Source of the DNA: Chitinivorax tropicus
Lineage (GTDB): Bacteria; Pseudomonadota; Gammaproteobacteria; Burkholderiales; SCOH01
DNA length: 64,000 nucleotides
Assembly (NCBI RefSeq): GCF_014202905.1
Contig: NZ_JACHHY010000003.1
Coordinates: 62,001-126,000, forward strand
Direction: 5' to 3'
Position numbers and translations under genes: made by a program. Below the pieces are notes generated by a model that saw only the letters and a program-made list of their open reading frames with translations, searched no databases and was not told the origin of the DNA. Positions 45,613-55,939 of this stretch are shown one piece after another; within the stretch, counting starts at the first letter, position 1, and every line of letters begins with the position of its first letter.

Positions 45613-46542
45613 ATGAAACTGATTTTTGCAGGTACGCCCGCATTCGCGGCGGCGTCGCTTGATGCCTTGATCAAGGCAGGGCATGACATCCCCTTGGTGT
45701 TGACGCAACCAGATCGCCCGGCGGGGCGGGGTATGAAGCTCATGCCCAGTGCGGTCAAGCAACTGGCATTGGAGCACGGGCTGACGGTAGCGCAGCCGCT
45801 GACGCTCAAGGATGTTGCGGTTCAGCAGCAGCTGGCCGATATCCAGGCTGATGTGATGGTGGTGGCGGCCTATGGCCTGTTGTTGCCGCAAGCGGTGCTG
45901 GATATTCCTAGGCATGGCTGCTTGAATGTGCATGGCTCTCTCTTGCCAAGATGGCGCGGCGCGGCGCCGATCCATCGTGCCATTCAGGCGGGTGATGGCG
46001 AAACAGGCATCACCATCATGCAGATGGAGGCCGGTCTGGATACTGGCCCAATGCTACTGAAGAAGTCGTTGCCGATCACGGACACCGATACGACGGCTGA
46101 TTTGCACGACAAATTGGCGGCGATGGGGGCGGAGTCGATTGTCGAAGCGCTGGCGCTGCTCAAGGATGGGGCATTGCCAGGTGAGCGTCAGGATGATGCA
46201 CTGGCCAATTATGCAGCCAAGCTGACCAAGGCGGAGTCAGTCATGGATTGGAAGCTGCCTGCAGCGCAGGTTGCCCGTACTATCCGTGCATTCAACCCGT
46301 TTCCCGGTGTGGTGGCCGATTGGCAGGGGGAGCCATTGAAATTGTGGATGGCACAGGCTGTGGTGGGTGAAGGTGAGCCAGGCAGGGTACTGAAAGCGGA
46401 TGGTGAAGGTATCGTTGTGGCGTGTGGCAGCGGCGCTGTATGTCTGACCGAATTACAGCGGGCAGGTGGGAAGCGTCTGAGTGCCGCCGCATTGTTGGCT
46501 GGCCTGCCGATCAAAGCTGGCGAGCGATTCACCTGTCAGTAA
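45613..46542 (+). CDS. fmt: Methionyl-tRNA formyltransferase
   Basis: 309 residues from ATG 45613 (product starts MKLIFAGTPAFAAASLDALI). A GTG directly after the def stop would add nine residues but is less likely. Formyl-transferase core with DRPAGRGMKLMPS, the catalytic HGSLLPRWRGAAPI and TGITIMQMEAGLDTGPML, and the C-terminal OB-fold tRNA-binding domain (VARTIRAFNPFPGV). Next to def as in most bacteria. Confidence 0.97.
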   Translation: MKLIFAGTPAFAAASLDALIKAGHDIPLVLTQPDRPAGRGMKLMPSAVKQLALEHGLTVAQPLTLKDVAVQQQLADIQADVMVVAAYGLLLPQAVLDIPRHGCLNVHGSLLPRWRGAAPIHRAIQAGDGETGITIMQMEAGLDTGPMLLKKSLPITDTDTTADLHDKLAAMGAESIVEALALLKDGALPGERQDDALANYAAKLTKAESVMDWKLPAAQVARTIRAFNPFPGVVADWQGEPLKLWMAQAVVGEGEPGRVLKADGEGIVVACGSGAVCLTELQRAGGKRLSAAALLAGLPIKAGERFTCQ

Positions 46543-46723
46543 TGGCTTGTGGTAGCTGTTGTCATCAATCATCTTGCCTTGATTTTCAGTGATTTAATAC
46601 CATTTCCAGTATGTCCTCTGCCGGTTGAGCGGCAGGGGCATCATCACGATTGATCAATTTGTCAGACTGAGGGCATATGCGTGCCAGCGGGGTGCTGACT
46701 GACTTTTTTACAGAGTAAGGATC

Positions 46724-47578
46724 ATGTTCGGCAATTGGATGAAGACCGCCATCCTGATGGCGGCAATCGTGGCTTTGTTTGGTCTGCTGGGCGCGGTGAT
46801 CGGTGGCAAGACCGGCATGATGCTGGCCTTGCTGTTTGGTATCGGTATGAATGCTTTCGCCTACTGGAACTCCGATCAGTTGGTATTGCGTATGTACAAT
46901 GCCCAGGAGGTGGATGCTCATTCCGCGCCCGAGCTTTACCAGATGGTGCAGGAGCTGGCCCAGCATGCCGGCCTGCCGATGCCTCGGGTGTATGTCATCG
47001 ATGAGCATCAGCCGAATGCTTTCGCCACTGGGCGTGATCCCGAACATGCTGCCGTGGCAGCGACCACTGGCATCATGCAGATGCTCACCTATCGTGAGCT
47101 GCGTGGTGTCATGGCGCATGAGCTGGCGCATGTGAAAAACCGCGATACGTTGATTTCAACGATTTCCGCTTCGGTGGCTGGTGCTATCTCGGTGCTGGCC
47201 AATTTTGCCATGCTGTTCACCGGTGGGCAGGATAGAGAGCGGAGCGTGAACCCGATTGTGGCGCTGCTGGTGATGATTTTTGCACCGATGGCAGCCACTT
47301 TGATTCAAATGGCCATCTCCCGCGCCCGAGAATTCGAGGCAGACTGGGGAGGGGCTGTGATTTCCCAGGATCCGCAAGCGTTGGCGATGGCGCTGCAGAA
47401 GATCGATGCCTATGCGAGAGGAATCCCGCTCAACACCGCCGAAGCTCACCCGGAGACCGCACAAATGATGATTATCAACCCCTTGTCTGGCGCTGGCCTG
47501 GCAGGGCTGTTCCGTACCCACCCCGCTACCGAAGAGCGCGTAGCCCGATTGATGCAGATTGCCAGGGGTGAAGTCTGA
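46724..47578 (+). CDS. htpX: HtpX membrane zinc metalloprotease
   Basis: 284 residues. Degrades misfolded inner-membrane proteins. Two N-terminal helices, HEXXH zinc site as HELAH with flanking [14 protein letters not shown], two further helices in the middle, and the third-ligand region [11 protein letters not shown]. The stop codon overlaps the start of rsmB. A 6-bp hairpin at 46618-46635 lies between fmt and htpX. Confidence 0.95.
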   Translation: MFGNWMKTAILMAAIVALFGLLGAVIGGKTGMMLALLFGIGMNAFAYWNSDQLVLRMYNAQEVDAHSAPELYQMVQELAQHAGLPMPRVYVIDEHQPNAFATGRDPEHAAVAATTGIMQMLTYRELRGVMAHELAHVKNRDTLISTISASVAGAISVLANFAMLFTGGQDRERSVNPIVALLVMIFAPMAATLIQMAISRAREFEADWGGAVISQDPQALAMALQKIDAYARGIPLNTAEAHPETAQMMIINPLSGAGLAGLFRTHPATEERVARLMQIARGEV

Positions 47579-48858
47579 TGCTGGCGATACAACGTGGTGC
47601 CATGCAAGTGGTCAGTGAAGTGCTGGCTGGTCGCAACCTGAATGACGCGCTGTCCCAGCACTTTCGCCAGTATTTCCGGCTGGAGCCCGCAGAGCGGGCT
47701 GCCATTCAAGACATCAGCTATGGCACTCTGCGCCACTTGGGCTGGTTGCGGGCTGTGTTGTCCAAGCTGTTGCTGAAGCCCCTGACTGATCCGCAGCTGG
47801 AGCCCCTGCTGCTGATCGCCATCTATCAGCTGGAGTATACGCGCGCGGCGCCATATGCCATCGTTGATCATGCGGTGACTGTGACAACCAAGATCGGCGC
47901 TGGTGGGGCCAAGGGGCTGGTCAATGCCATCTTGCGCAATTTTCAACGCCAGCGTGAAACCTTGTTGAAATTAGGTGAGCGAAACGAGGTGGCCTGCTAT
48001 TCCCACCCGCAGTGGTGGATCAATCTGCTCAAGAAGCATTACCCGACAGAATGGCAAGCCATGCTGGCCACAGCCAACAGCCATCCACCCATGACCTTGC
48101 GGATCAATGCCCGCAAGACGGATGCACCTGCTTACCTCAAGTTGCTGGCGGAAGCGGGTATCGCTGCCAAATGGCTGGATGATGCAGCGATACAGCTGCT
48201 GGAAGCCGTACCGGTTACCCGGCTACCTCAGTTCGCAGAGGGATGGGTGTCGGTACAGGATGAAGGCGCACAACTGGCCGCCAAGCTGTTGGATCTGCAG
48301 GAGGGGCAATCTGTATTGGATGCCTGCGCCGCGCCTGGCGGCAAAACCTGTCATATGCTGGAAATGGCAAAAGTGGACGTGATCGCCATTGATCATGATG
48401 AAGCCCGCCTAAGCCGGGTGCATGAGAACTTGAGCCGTTTGCAGCTGTCTGCCACGGTGAAATGCGGGGATGCCGCCAAGCCGACGGAGTGGTGGGATGG
48501 CAAGCCGTTTGACCGGATTCTTGCCGATGTGCCTTGCAGTGCATCAGGGGTGGTGCGTCGTCATCCGGACATCAAGTGGTTACGTCGGGAAACCGATATT
48601 GCGCAATTTGCAACACAACAGGCAGAAATTCTCGATGCCCTTTGGCCCTTGCTGGCAGAGGGTGGTAAATTGCTTTACGCTACTTGCTCCATTTTCCCGC
48701 AGGAAAACGGCGAGCAGATCAACGCATTTTTGGCCCGACATGAGGATGCCGTGTTGCTGCCGCTGGCGGGAGAGATACAACAACAATTAACGCCAAACGC
48801 GAGACATGACGGTTTTTATTACGCACTGCTGGCGAAAGGAGCGCCCCCCGCTCGCTGA
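47578..48858 (+). CDS. rsmB: 16S rRNA m5C967 methyltransferase RsmB
   Basis: 426 residues. N-terminal NusB-like domain (about 1-140) and C-terminal SAM methyltransferase with VLDACAAPGGKTCHMLEM, the PC motif DVPCSASGVVRRHPDIKW and TCSIFPQENGEQI (second catalytic Cys). Its start overlaps the htpX stop (TGATG), so the two are translationally coupled. Confidence 0.96.
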   Translation: MLAIQRGAMQVVSEVLAGRNLNDALSQHFRQYFRLEPAERAAIQDISYGTLRHLGWLRAVLSKLLLKPLTDPQLEPLLLIAIYQLEYTRAAPYAIVDHAVTVTTKIGAGGAKGLVNAILRNFQRQRETLLKLGERNEVACYSHPQWWINLLKKHYPTEWQAMLATANSHPPMTLRINARKTDAPAYLKLLAEAGIAAKWLDDAAIQLLEAVPVTRLPQFAEGWVSVQDEGAQLAAKLLDLQEGQSVLDACAAPGGKTCHMLEMAKVDVIAIDHDEARLSRVHENLSRLQLSATVKCGDAAKPTEWWDGKPFDRILADVPCSASGVVRRHPDIKWLRRETDIAQFATQQAEILDALWPLLAEGGKLLYATCSIFPQENGEQINAFLARHEDAVLLPLAGEIQQQLTPNARHDGFYYALLAKGAPPAR

Positions 48859-49495
48859 TACGCCAACGACACATGCCGCTCAGCGCGCAGTGCGTGGCTT
48901 GGCGTTGGCCGCTGGTGGCTGGCTGCATTTGGCGGTGCGGTGGGTGGCCTGTCTGCTGGCTGCTTTGCTGTTGATTGCCAACCCAGCTGATGCTGAGGGC
49001 ATTGTGGTTCAGAATGCATCTTTGCAGTTGCAGGATGATCATTATGTGGTGGATGCCACCTTCAACGTCACATTGAACCCGACGTTGGATGAGGTGTTAC
49101 ATAAAGGCGTCCCCCTGTATTTCCTGACTGAGTTCGAAATCGTCAAACCGCGCTGGTATTGGGCATATCGCCAGCTGGCCTCGTGGTTTGACAACACCGC
49201 CCGCCTGGAAGCCCGCTTGACTTACAACGCGCTGACCCGCAAGTATCGGGTTGGCTATGGCTCGCTGTATCAAAGTTTCTCATCCTTATCCCAAGCGCTT
49301 TCGGCCTTGGGCGCTGTGCGAAACTGGTCGGTGACGGATGCCGGCAATCTCACCAAGGGGCGTCAGTACGAGGGCAGGGTGAGAATGCGGCTGGATGTCT
49401 CACAGCTTCCCAAGCCTTTCCAGATCAACGCAATTGGTACGCAAGAGTGGGACATCGCGTCTGAATGGCGCAATGTGGCCGTCTCCAGCGAGTAA
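48806..49495 (+). CDS. DUF4390 protein upstream of NtrY
   Basis: 229 residues from the most upstream ATG. A GTG at 48890 would give a more usual signal peptide (to ANPADA) and avoid the 53-base overlap with rsmB, but lacks a clear ribosome site. The body is the DUF4390 domain: VVQNASLQLQDDHYVVDATF, VPLYFLTEFEIVKPRWYW, TYNALTRKYRVGYGSLYQSF and QLPKPFQINAI. Exported, function unknown; nearly always found before ntrYX in betaproteobacteria, so it may take part in signal input to NtrY. Confidence 0.85.
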   Translation: MTVFITHCWRKERPPLADTPTTHAAQRAVRGLALAAGGWLHLAVRWVACLLAALLLIANPADAEGIVVQNASLQLQDDHYVVDATFNVTLNPTLDEVLHKGVPLYFLTEFEIVKPRWYWAYRQLASWFDNTARLEARLTYNALTRKYRVGYGSLYQSFSSLSQALSALGAVRNWSVTDAGNLTKGRQYEGRVRMRLDVSQLPKPFQINAIGTQEWDIASEWRNVAVSSE

Positions 49496-49502
49496 CCCCG
49501 CC

Positions 49503-51623
49503 ATGCGTTATCTCGTCATCATCGGTGCAGTTTTAGGCACCATCCTGCTGTTCCTGCTCGCAACAGCCAGTAGCAACACCTCCGGCTTGGCTGTGCACTA
49601 TTGGGAGCTGTTTGCGCTCAATGGATTGATGCTGCTGGTGCTGTTGGTCATTTTGGTCCGGCAGCTGTTGCGTTTGCGATGGCGGTTGAAGGAGCAGGTG
49701 TTTGGTTCCAAGCTGACCTTGCGGCTGGTGCTGATGTTTGCCGCATTGACCATCTTGCCGGGTGCCATGGTCTACACCGTGTCGGTGCAGTTCCTGACGC
49801 GATCCATCGAGGGCTGGTTCAATGTCAATGTAGAAAAGGCACTGGATCGTGGTTTGGTCTTGGGTCAGACAGCGTTACACCACCAGCTGGACAACCTGGT
49901 TTCGACCACCTCAATTGTCTCTGCGCGGCTACGCGACGACAACGGCATCATCAACCCTGGTCGGTTGGGCGTCATGCGTGCACAGTATCAGGTGCAGGAG
50001 TTGGCCTTGTTCAACACCAATGGCCGACTGATCGCCATGGCCAGCGCGGGGGGGAAGGACGCGCCAGTGTTCTATCCAGATGGCGCCATGCTCAAAGAGG
50101 CGTTCGAGTCCAATTATCGGGGGGTCGAAAACGATATCAATGGTGGGCTGTTACTACGCTCGGTGCAGCGTGTGGAGGATATCAAAGGCGCACCCATGCT
50201 GCTGCAAGCCATACAACCGGTCCCTCAGGGGTTGTCCGATGATGCGGAGCTGGTAGAGCGTGTCCGGGCTGATTACAAACAATTGTCATTGTCCCGTGCC
50301 GGGCTGAAGGTCATCTACAGCCTGACGCTGACATTGACCATGCTGTTGGCGGTGCTGCTGGCGCTGGCGCTGGCATTTGTCCTGAGCGACCGCTTGTCGG
50401 CTCCCTTACGGGCATTGGCTGCAGGGACGCGTGCCGTGGCCCAAGGGGACTTCTCACAACGGCAACCGGTTACCAGCCGTGACGAGCTGGGCATCCTCAC
50501 ACAATCATTCAACCTGATGACCCGCCAGCTGGCAGAGGCCAGTGAAACGGTCGATCGCAATCAGTCGCAGCTGGAAGCCGCAAGAGGCTATCTGGAAGGG
50601 GTATTGGTGACCTTGACCAGCGGCGTGTTGACGTTTGATGAACGATTCCGCTTGCGCGCAGTCAATCCCAGCGCAAGTTATATCCTGGGGTTGGATCTGG
50701 AGCGTTTCCGAGGTGTGAAATTGAACGCATGGGCGGAAGATCTGCCAGATCTGCATGGGTTCTGCGATACCATTCAACAGGGTTTCGCCAATCAAGAGCC
50801 CAAGCAGTGGCAGCACCAGCTGGATTGGATGAGCAAGGCAGGGCGGCGTGTGTTGTTGCTACGCGGTGCGCGATTACAGCGTGGTGCGGACAATGGCGTA
50901 GTGGTGGTGTTCGATGACATCACCGAGCTGATGCAGGCCCAGCGTGATGCTGCCTGGGGTGAGGTGGCCAAGCGCCTGGCGCATGAGATCAAAAACCCGC
51001 TGACCCCGATCCAGCTCTCGGCTGAGCGCATCCAGCATCGGCTGAACGATAAGTTGGAGCAGGCCGATGCTGATATGTTGGATCGCGCCACCAAGACCAT
51101 CGTCAAACAGGTGAACGAGTTGAAGAAGATGGTGGATGCATTCAAGGACTATGCACGTCAACCTGCCACCAAGCTGAAATTACTGGATCTTAATCAGCTG
51201 TTGGGTGAAGTGCTGGTACTATATGAAGCAACGCCATTCCTGCGGTTGCAGCTTTCCAATACACCGTTATGGGTAATGGGGGACGCGACATTATTGCGAC
51301 AAGTGATGCATAATTTGTTGCAGAATGCGCAAGATGCGGTGGTAGAACAACCGACACCGCAATTGTCGGTCGAGGCTGCAGTGATCCACCATAAGGTGCT
51401 GGTGATGGTGGCCGACAATGGGTGCGGTATTCCGCCCGATATGCTGAGCAGGGTGTTCGAGCCCTATGTCACCACCAAGCAAAAAGGAACTGGCTTGGGT
51501 TTGGCGATCGTCAAGAAAATCATTGACGAGCACAGTGGTGTGATCCATATCACCAACATTGAGCCGCACGGCGTGCGGGTCACGATTGAATTCCCTTTGG
51601 CCGAGGCGCCAGCCACGGCCTAG
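49503..51623 (+). CDS. ntrY: NtrY-type sensor histidine kinase
   Basis: 706 residues from ATG 49503. Three or more hydrophobic segments (about 1-23, 37-60 and 78-100, then one near 275-300), an extracytoplasmic region between them, HAMP at about 300-350, a PAS domain, HisKA with AKRLAHEIKNPLTPIQLSAE, and HATPase_c with HNLLQNAQDAV, DNGCGIP and GTGLGLAIV. NtrY proteins link nitrogen or redox status to NtrX. It begins 7 bases after the DUF4390 stop codon. Confidence 0.93.
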   Translation: MRYLVIIGAVLGTILLFLLATASSNTSGLAVHYWELFALNGLMLLVLLVILVRQLLRLRWRLKEQVFGSKLTLRLVLMFAALTILPGAMVYTVSVQFLTRSIEGWFNVNVEKALDRGLVLGQTALHHQLDNLVSTTSIVSARLRDDNGIINPGRLGVMRAQYQVQELALFNTNGRLIAMASAGGKDAPVFYPDGAMLKEAFESNYRGVENDINGGLLLRSVQRVEDIKGAPMLLQAIQPVPQGLSDDAELVERVRADYKQLSLSRAGLKVIYSLTLTLTMLLAVLLALALAFVLSDRLSAPLRALAAGTRAVAQGDFSQRQPVTSRDELGILTQSFNLMTRQLAEASETVDRNQSQLEAARGYLEGVLVTLTSGVLTFDERFRLRAVNPSASYILGLDLERFRGVKLNAWAEDLPDLHGFCDTIQQGFANQEPKQWQHQLDWMSKAGRRVLLLRGARLQRGADNGVVVVFDDITELMQAQRDAAWGEVAKRLAHEIKNPLTPIQLSAERIQHRLNDKLEQADADMLDRATKTIVKQVNELKKMVDAFKDYARQPATKLKLLDLNQLLGEVLVLYEATPFLRLQLSNTPLWVMGDATLLRQVMHNLLQNAQDAVVEQPTPQLSVEAAVIHHKVLVMVADNGCGIPPDMLSRVFEPYVTTKQKGTGLGLAIVKKIIDEHSGVIHITNIEPHGVRVTIEFPLAEAPATA

Positions 51624-51648
51624 GCCGTAAACAGAATGAAGTGGGCAC

Positions 51649-52917
51649 ATGCCAGGTAAGCACATCCTGATCGTCGATGACGAAATCGGTATTCGTGAGT
51701 TGCTGTCGGAAATCCTTCAAGACGAAGGCTATGACATCAAACTCGCTGAAAATGCCGAACAAGCCAGACAATGGCGTAACCAAACCCGGCCCGATCTGGT
51801 ATTGCTGGATATCTGGATGCCTGATTGTGATGGGGTCAGCCTGTTGAAGGAATGGGCCAACAATGGTCAGCTGACCATGCCCGTGGTGATGATGTCTGGC
51901 CATGGCACCATCGAGACAGCGGTGGAAGCCACCCGCATTGGTGCCATTGACTATCTGGAAAAGCCGATCGGCCTGCAGAAGCTGCTCTCCACCGTCAGCC
52001 GGGCAATCAAGACTGGTGTTGGACATGGTGGCAGTGACCTGTCGCTGGCGAATCTGGGCAAAGGCAATGCGATCCAAGAGCTGAAGCGCCAGCTGGATCT
52101 GGTTCAGCCCTTGAAAACACCGATCCTGTTGTTGGGTGAGCCCGGCGTCGGTTTCGAGAGCTGCGCCCGTTTCCTGCAACATGCCAACACGCCATTTGTT
52201 GCGCCCGAGCAGATCGAGCGGGCGTTGGATGCCCCTGCAGACTTATTGCAGCAGACGACCAATGGCGTCTTGTTTCTGCGGGAGATCGGGCGGCTTGGCA
52301 CCCGTGCGCAACAGGGGCTGTTGCAGGTGGTCGCCAAGCTGGACAAATTCAATATCCGCTTGGTGTGTGCCACCTGTCGGCCATTGGTCGAATTGACACA
52401 GGATCGCAACTTCGATGCGGGTCTGTTCGCGACGATCAGCGTGTTGCAGATCCCCGTGCCACCGCTCAAGGCGCATCGGGAAGATGTACCTGAATTGGCG
52501 CATCAGATATTGGACAGGTTGGTCGAAGAAAAGAAAGTCCCTCCACGCCGGTTCAGCGTTGCAGCCCTAAATGCACTACGCAATCATGATTGGCCGGGCA
52601 ACCTGGAGCAACTACGTAATCTGGTCGCCACCTTGGCCATGACCTCCACCAGTGACGAGATCGGGGTGAACGAGGTCAATCGCCTGCTGGCGCCATACGC
52701 AATGCAGCAGACTCTGGGCTGTGGCGAGGCGCTGGATCTGCCCTTGCGGGAGGCGCGTGATATCTTCGAGCGCCATTACTTCGAGCACCATATCAAGCTG
52801 GAAAACGGCAATATGAGCCGTGTAGCCGAGAAAGTCGGTCTGGAGCGCACGCACCTGTATCGCAAGCTCAAGCAACTCGGCATTCGTTTTTCGAAGCGTA
52901 CCACAGAGGAAAGCTGA
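51649..52917 (+). CDS. ntrX: NtrX-type response regulator with degenerate AAA+ domain
   Basis: 422 residues. Receiver with probable phospho-Asp54 (LVLLDIWMPDCDG) and Fis-type HTH (VAEKVGLERTHLYRKLKQLG) are intact. The central domain is degenerate: Walker A reads GEPGVGFES, lacking the Lys; Walker B reads GVLFLREIG, with Arg for Asp. The spacing between them is about 43 residues instead of about 65, so the GAFTGA loop is gone. The arginine-finger region reads FDAGLFATI. It should therefore not hydrolyse ATP or activate sigma54, and probably binds DNA as a sigma70-type regulator. Confidence 0.9.
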   Translation: MPGKHILIVDDEIGIRELLSEILQDEGYDIKLAENAEQARQWRNQTRPDLVLLDIWMPDCDGVSLLKEWANNGQLTMPVVMMSGHGTIETAVEATRIGAIDYLEKPIGLQKLLSTVSRAIKTGVGHGGSDLSLANLGKGNAIQELKRQLDLVQPLKTPILLLGEPGVGFESCARFLQHANTPFVAPEQIERALDAPADLLQQTTNGVLFLREIGRLGTRAQQGLLQVVAKLDKFNIRLVCATCRPLVELTQDRNFDAGLFATISVLQIPVPPLKAHREDVPELAHQILDRLVEEKKVPPRRFSVAALNALRNHDWPGNLEQLRNLVATLAMTSTSDEIGVNEVNRLLAPYAMQQTLGCGEALDLPLREARDIFERHYFEHHIKLENGNMSRVAEKVGLERTHLYRKLKQLGIRFSKRTTEES

Positions 52918-53101
52918 GGGTAGCCGGACAGGTAATCGACCGCGCGTCCGGCTCGGTCAATGTCCCATTTCCTTCCGGGGGTATTTCCCATGCGGCGAGG
53001 CCATCAGGTGATGCGTCGGCATGCCCCCCGCTCACAGCGCCAACCAGGGCTGTCCTGAATTTGCATCTATAACAAATTAACTTGCTTGGGTTGAGGTCAG
53101 C

Positions 53102-54475
53102 TTGAAAATACTGATCGTGGGCGGAGGTCGTGTAGGCGCCTCTGCTGCTGAGTATCTGGTTCGTGAAGACAATGACATCACGGTCATCGACCATGATGAA
53201 GCCTGCTTGAAATACTTGCAAAGTCGCTTTGATCTGCGTGTGGTGGTCGGGAGTGCGGCCAATCCGGCGGTGTTGGAACAGGCTGGCGCAGCTGATGCAG
53301 ATCTGTTGCTGGCGTTGACTCCCAGTGATGAGATGAATCTGGTGGTTTGCCAGCTTTGTCGTGTGTTGTATCAAACCACCACCCGCATTGCCCGTGTACG
53401 CTCCAGTGGATTTGCCCGCTATGGCGAGGATTTCCTGCGGGAGCATTTCGGCGTCCACCGTGTCATCTGTCCGGAAGCGATCGTCACTGACTATATCGAT
53501 CGTTTGTTGGATTACCCAGAGGCCTTGCAGGTGATCGATCTGGCTGGCGGCAGGCTGCGTCTGCTGGGTGTACGTGTCCGTTACGATGGGATGATGGTCG
53601 GTAAGAAATTGAGGGAAATCCGCGAGCATCTGGTCGACATCGATTGTCGGGTCGCGGTGATCTATCGAGGTGAACGGCCTATCTTCCCAAGTGGCGATAC
53701 CAAGATCCAAGAAGGTGATGAGGTCTTTTTCATGGCCGCCACCGCCAATCTGGACAAGGTCTTGCGGGAATGGTGCGGCCAGCAGCGGCGGGTCAAGCGT
53801 GTCATCATCGCCGGGGGCGGTAATATCGGCTACCGCTTGGCCAAGCAGTTGGAGCGGGACTGCAATGTCAAATTGATTGAACATAACGCCAATCGTGCGA
53901 CCTGGCTGGCGGAGCACCTGCATCAGGCGTTGGTGTTTCAGGGGGATGCGACCGACGAAAAATTGCTGGATGCGGAAAACATCGACGAAGCTGATGTATT
54001 TCTGGCATTGACCAATGATGACGAAGACAATCTGATGTCCGCCATGTTGGCCAAACGCATGGGAGCCAGGAAGACCATTTCGCTGATCAACCGTGCAGCT
54101 TATGTCGAGGTGGCACAGGGCAGTCGCATCGATATTGCCATTTCACCTGCGCAGCGCATGATTGGCCCGCTGCTCGCAACACTACGGCGCGGCGATGTGG
54201 TGGGGGTGCACAGCCTGCGGCATGGCTTGGCAGAGGTCATTGAGGCGGTCGTGCATGGTGATCAGAAGACATCTCACCTGGGGGGGCGGCAGATTGCGGA
54301 TGTGGCACTGCCAACCGGCTGCGTGATCGGGGCGCTGGTGCGCGGCGATGAGGTGATGATGGCACATGGTGAGACTGTCATTGCAGACGGCGACCATGTC
54401 ATTTTGTTTGTCGATAACCGGCGCATGATCCCGAAGGTGGAAAAACTGTTCCAGGTCAAACTTGGGTTCCTGTGA
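53102..54475 (+). CDS. trkA: TrkA, K+ transporter NAD-binding regulator
   Basis: 457 residues, TTG start at 53102 with GAGG 7 bases upstream. Two RCK units, each with a Rossmann NAD site: LIVGGGRVGASAAEYLV near the start and VIIAGGGNIGYRLAKQL at about 235, followed by TrkA_C domains. It gates the TrkH channel with NAD(H) or nucleotides. trkH starts 6 bases after the stop codon, so one operon. Confidence 0.96.
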   Translation: MKILIVGGGRVGASAAEYLVREDNDITVIDHDEACLKYLQSRFDLRVVVGSAANPAVLEQAGAADADLLLALTPSDEMNLVVCQLCRVLYQTTTRIARVRSSGFARYGEDFLREHFGVHRVICPEAIVTDYIDRLLDYPEALQVIDLAGGRLRLLGVRVRYDGMMVGKKLREIREHLVDIDCRVAVIYRGERPIFPSGDTKIQEGDEVFFMAATANLDKVLREWCGQQRRVKRVIIAGGGNIGYRLAKQLERDCNVKLIEHNANRATWLAEHLHQALVFQGDATDEKLLDAENIDEADVFLALTNDDEDNLMSAMLAKRMGARKTISLINRAAYVEVAQGSRIDIAISPAQRMIGPLLATLRRGDVVGVHSLRHGLAEVIEAVVHGDQKTSHLGGRQIADVALPTGCVIGALVRGDEVMMAHGETVIADGDHVILFVDNRRMIPKVEKLFQVKLGFL

Positions 54476-54481
54476 TCCGCC

Positions 54482-55939
54482 ATGCATAAGATTCTTCCGA
54501 TTGCAAATGTACTGGGCAAGTTGATTGTCTTGTTCGGCACATTATTCGTCTTTCCCTTGTTGGTTTCCTATATCGCAGACGATGGGCAAGCCGCTGATTT
54601 CTGGGTTGCAATGGGGGTGGTGTTGCTGATCGGCGGCACGCTGTGGATCTGCACCCACCGCTATGTGCGTGAGCTGAAGCCGCGAGATGGATTCATGCTG
54701 GTGGTGCTGCTGTGGACTGGGTTTGCAGCAGTGGCGACGGTTCCGTTGATGCTGGCCATCGAAGGGCTGAGTTTCACCGATGCCTATTTCGAAACCATGT
54801 CCGCCTTGACGACGACTGGTGCAACAGTGCTGTCGGGGCTGGATCATCTGCCTGCTTCCATCAACTTCTGGCGACACTTTCTGAATTGGGTCGGTGGCAT
54901 GGGCATCATCGTGTTGGCCGTCGCAGTGCTGCCACTGTTGGGCGTGGGGGGCATGCAGCTCTATAAAGCCGAGACACCCGGGCCGATCAAGGATTCCAAG
55001 CTCACCCCGCGCATCACCGAGACAGCAAAGAATCTATGGCTGATCTATGCGGCCCTGACCTTGTTATGCGCCCTTGCGCTGAAGCTCGCCGGCATGTCGT
55101 GGCTGGATGCAGTCTGCCATGCGTTTGCGGCCCTGAGTCTGGGCGGGTTGTCCACACACGATGCCAGCGTGGGCTATTTTGACTCCCCCCTGATCGAAGC
55201 GATACTGATCGTGTTCATGTTGCTGGCCGCCATGAATTTTGCAACACACTTCGTAGCCTGGCGCGAACGGCGGATCAGAGCCTATTGGCGGGACTACGAG
55301 GCCATGTCGATGCTGGTGCTCATTGGTATCAGCATCGTCGTGTTGGCCGTATACCTACGGTATTGGGGGCCATACGCGTATTTCCCCAATGCGTTGCGAC
55401 ACGTCGCGTTCAATCTGGTGTCGATTGCCACCGATTGTGGCTTTGTCAGTATGGATTATGACCGCTGGCCACCTTTCGCCCCATTGTGGATGCTGTTTCT
55501 CTCCTGTATTTGTGCCAGCTCCGGCTCGACGGGTGGAGGGATCAAGATGATCCGCACATTGATTCTGTCGCGCCAAGCCTCGCGAGAGATGTTGTCGCTA
55601 TTGCATCCAGCAGTGGTGCATCCGGTCAAGATCGGCCCAGCCGTCATTCCCAACAGCGTGGTATCGGCAGTGTTGGGGTTCATCTTTGTCTATTTCATGA
55701 GCATTGCCACCCTGACATTCATGCTGACCGCCAGTGGCATGGATTTCGTATCGGCATTCAGCGCGATCATCGCATGTATCAACAACGCCGGGCCGGGTTT
55801 GGGGCAGGTTGGGCCCGCATTCAACTACCAGAGCCTGGGTGATGTGCAGACCTGGATCTGTACCCTCGCTATGCTGCTGGGGCGATTGGAAGTATTCACC
55901 TTACTGATTTTGTTCAACCCAGCTTTCTGGCGGCGTTAG
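54482..55939 (+). CDS. trkH: TrkH, K+ uptake channel subunit
   Basis: 485 residues, about ten transmembrane helices. Four pore-loop motifs of the Trk/Ktr/HKT superfamily: SALTTTGATVLSGLD, HAFAALSLGGLSTHDAS, ATDCGFVSMDY and ACINNAGPGLGQVGPA, plus CASSGSTGGGIKMIRTL between pores 3 and 4. Forms the potassium path controlled by TrkA. Confidence 0.96.
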   Translation: MHKILPIANVLGKLIVLFGTLFVFPLLVSYIADDGQAADFWVAMGVVLLIGGTLWICTHRYVRELKPRDGFMLVVLLWTGFAAVATVPLMLAIEGLSFTDAYFETMSALTTTGATVLSGLDHLPASINFWRHFLNWVGGMGIIVLAVAVLPLLGVGGMQLYKAETPGPIKDSKLTPRITETAKNLWLIYAALTLLCALALKLAGMSWLDAVCHAFAALSLGGLSTHDASVGYFDSPLIEAILIVFMLLAAMNFATHFVAWRERRIRAYWRDYEAMSMLVLIGISIVVLAVYLRYWGPYAYFPNALRHVAFNLVSIATDCGFVSMDYDRWPPFAPLWMLFLSCICASSGSTGGGIKMIRTLILSRQASREMLSLLHPAVVHPVKIGPAVIPNSVVSAVLGFIFVYFMSIATLTFMLTASGMDFVSAFSAIIACINNAGPGLGQVGPAFNYQSLGDVQTWICTLAMLLGRLEVFTLLILFNPAFWRR

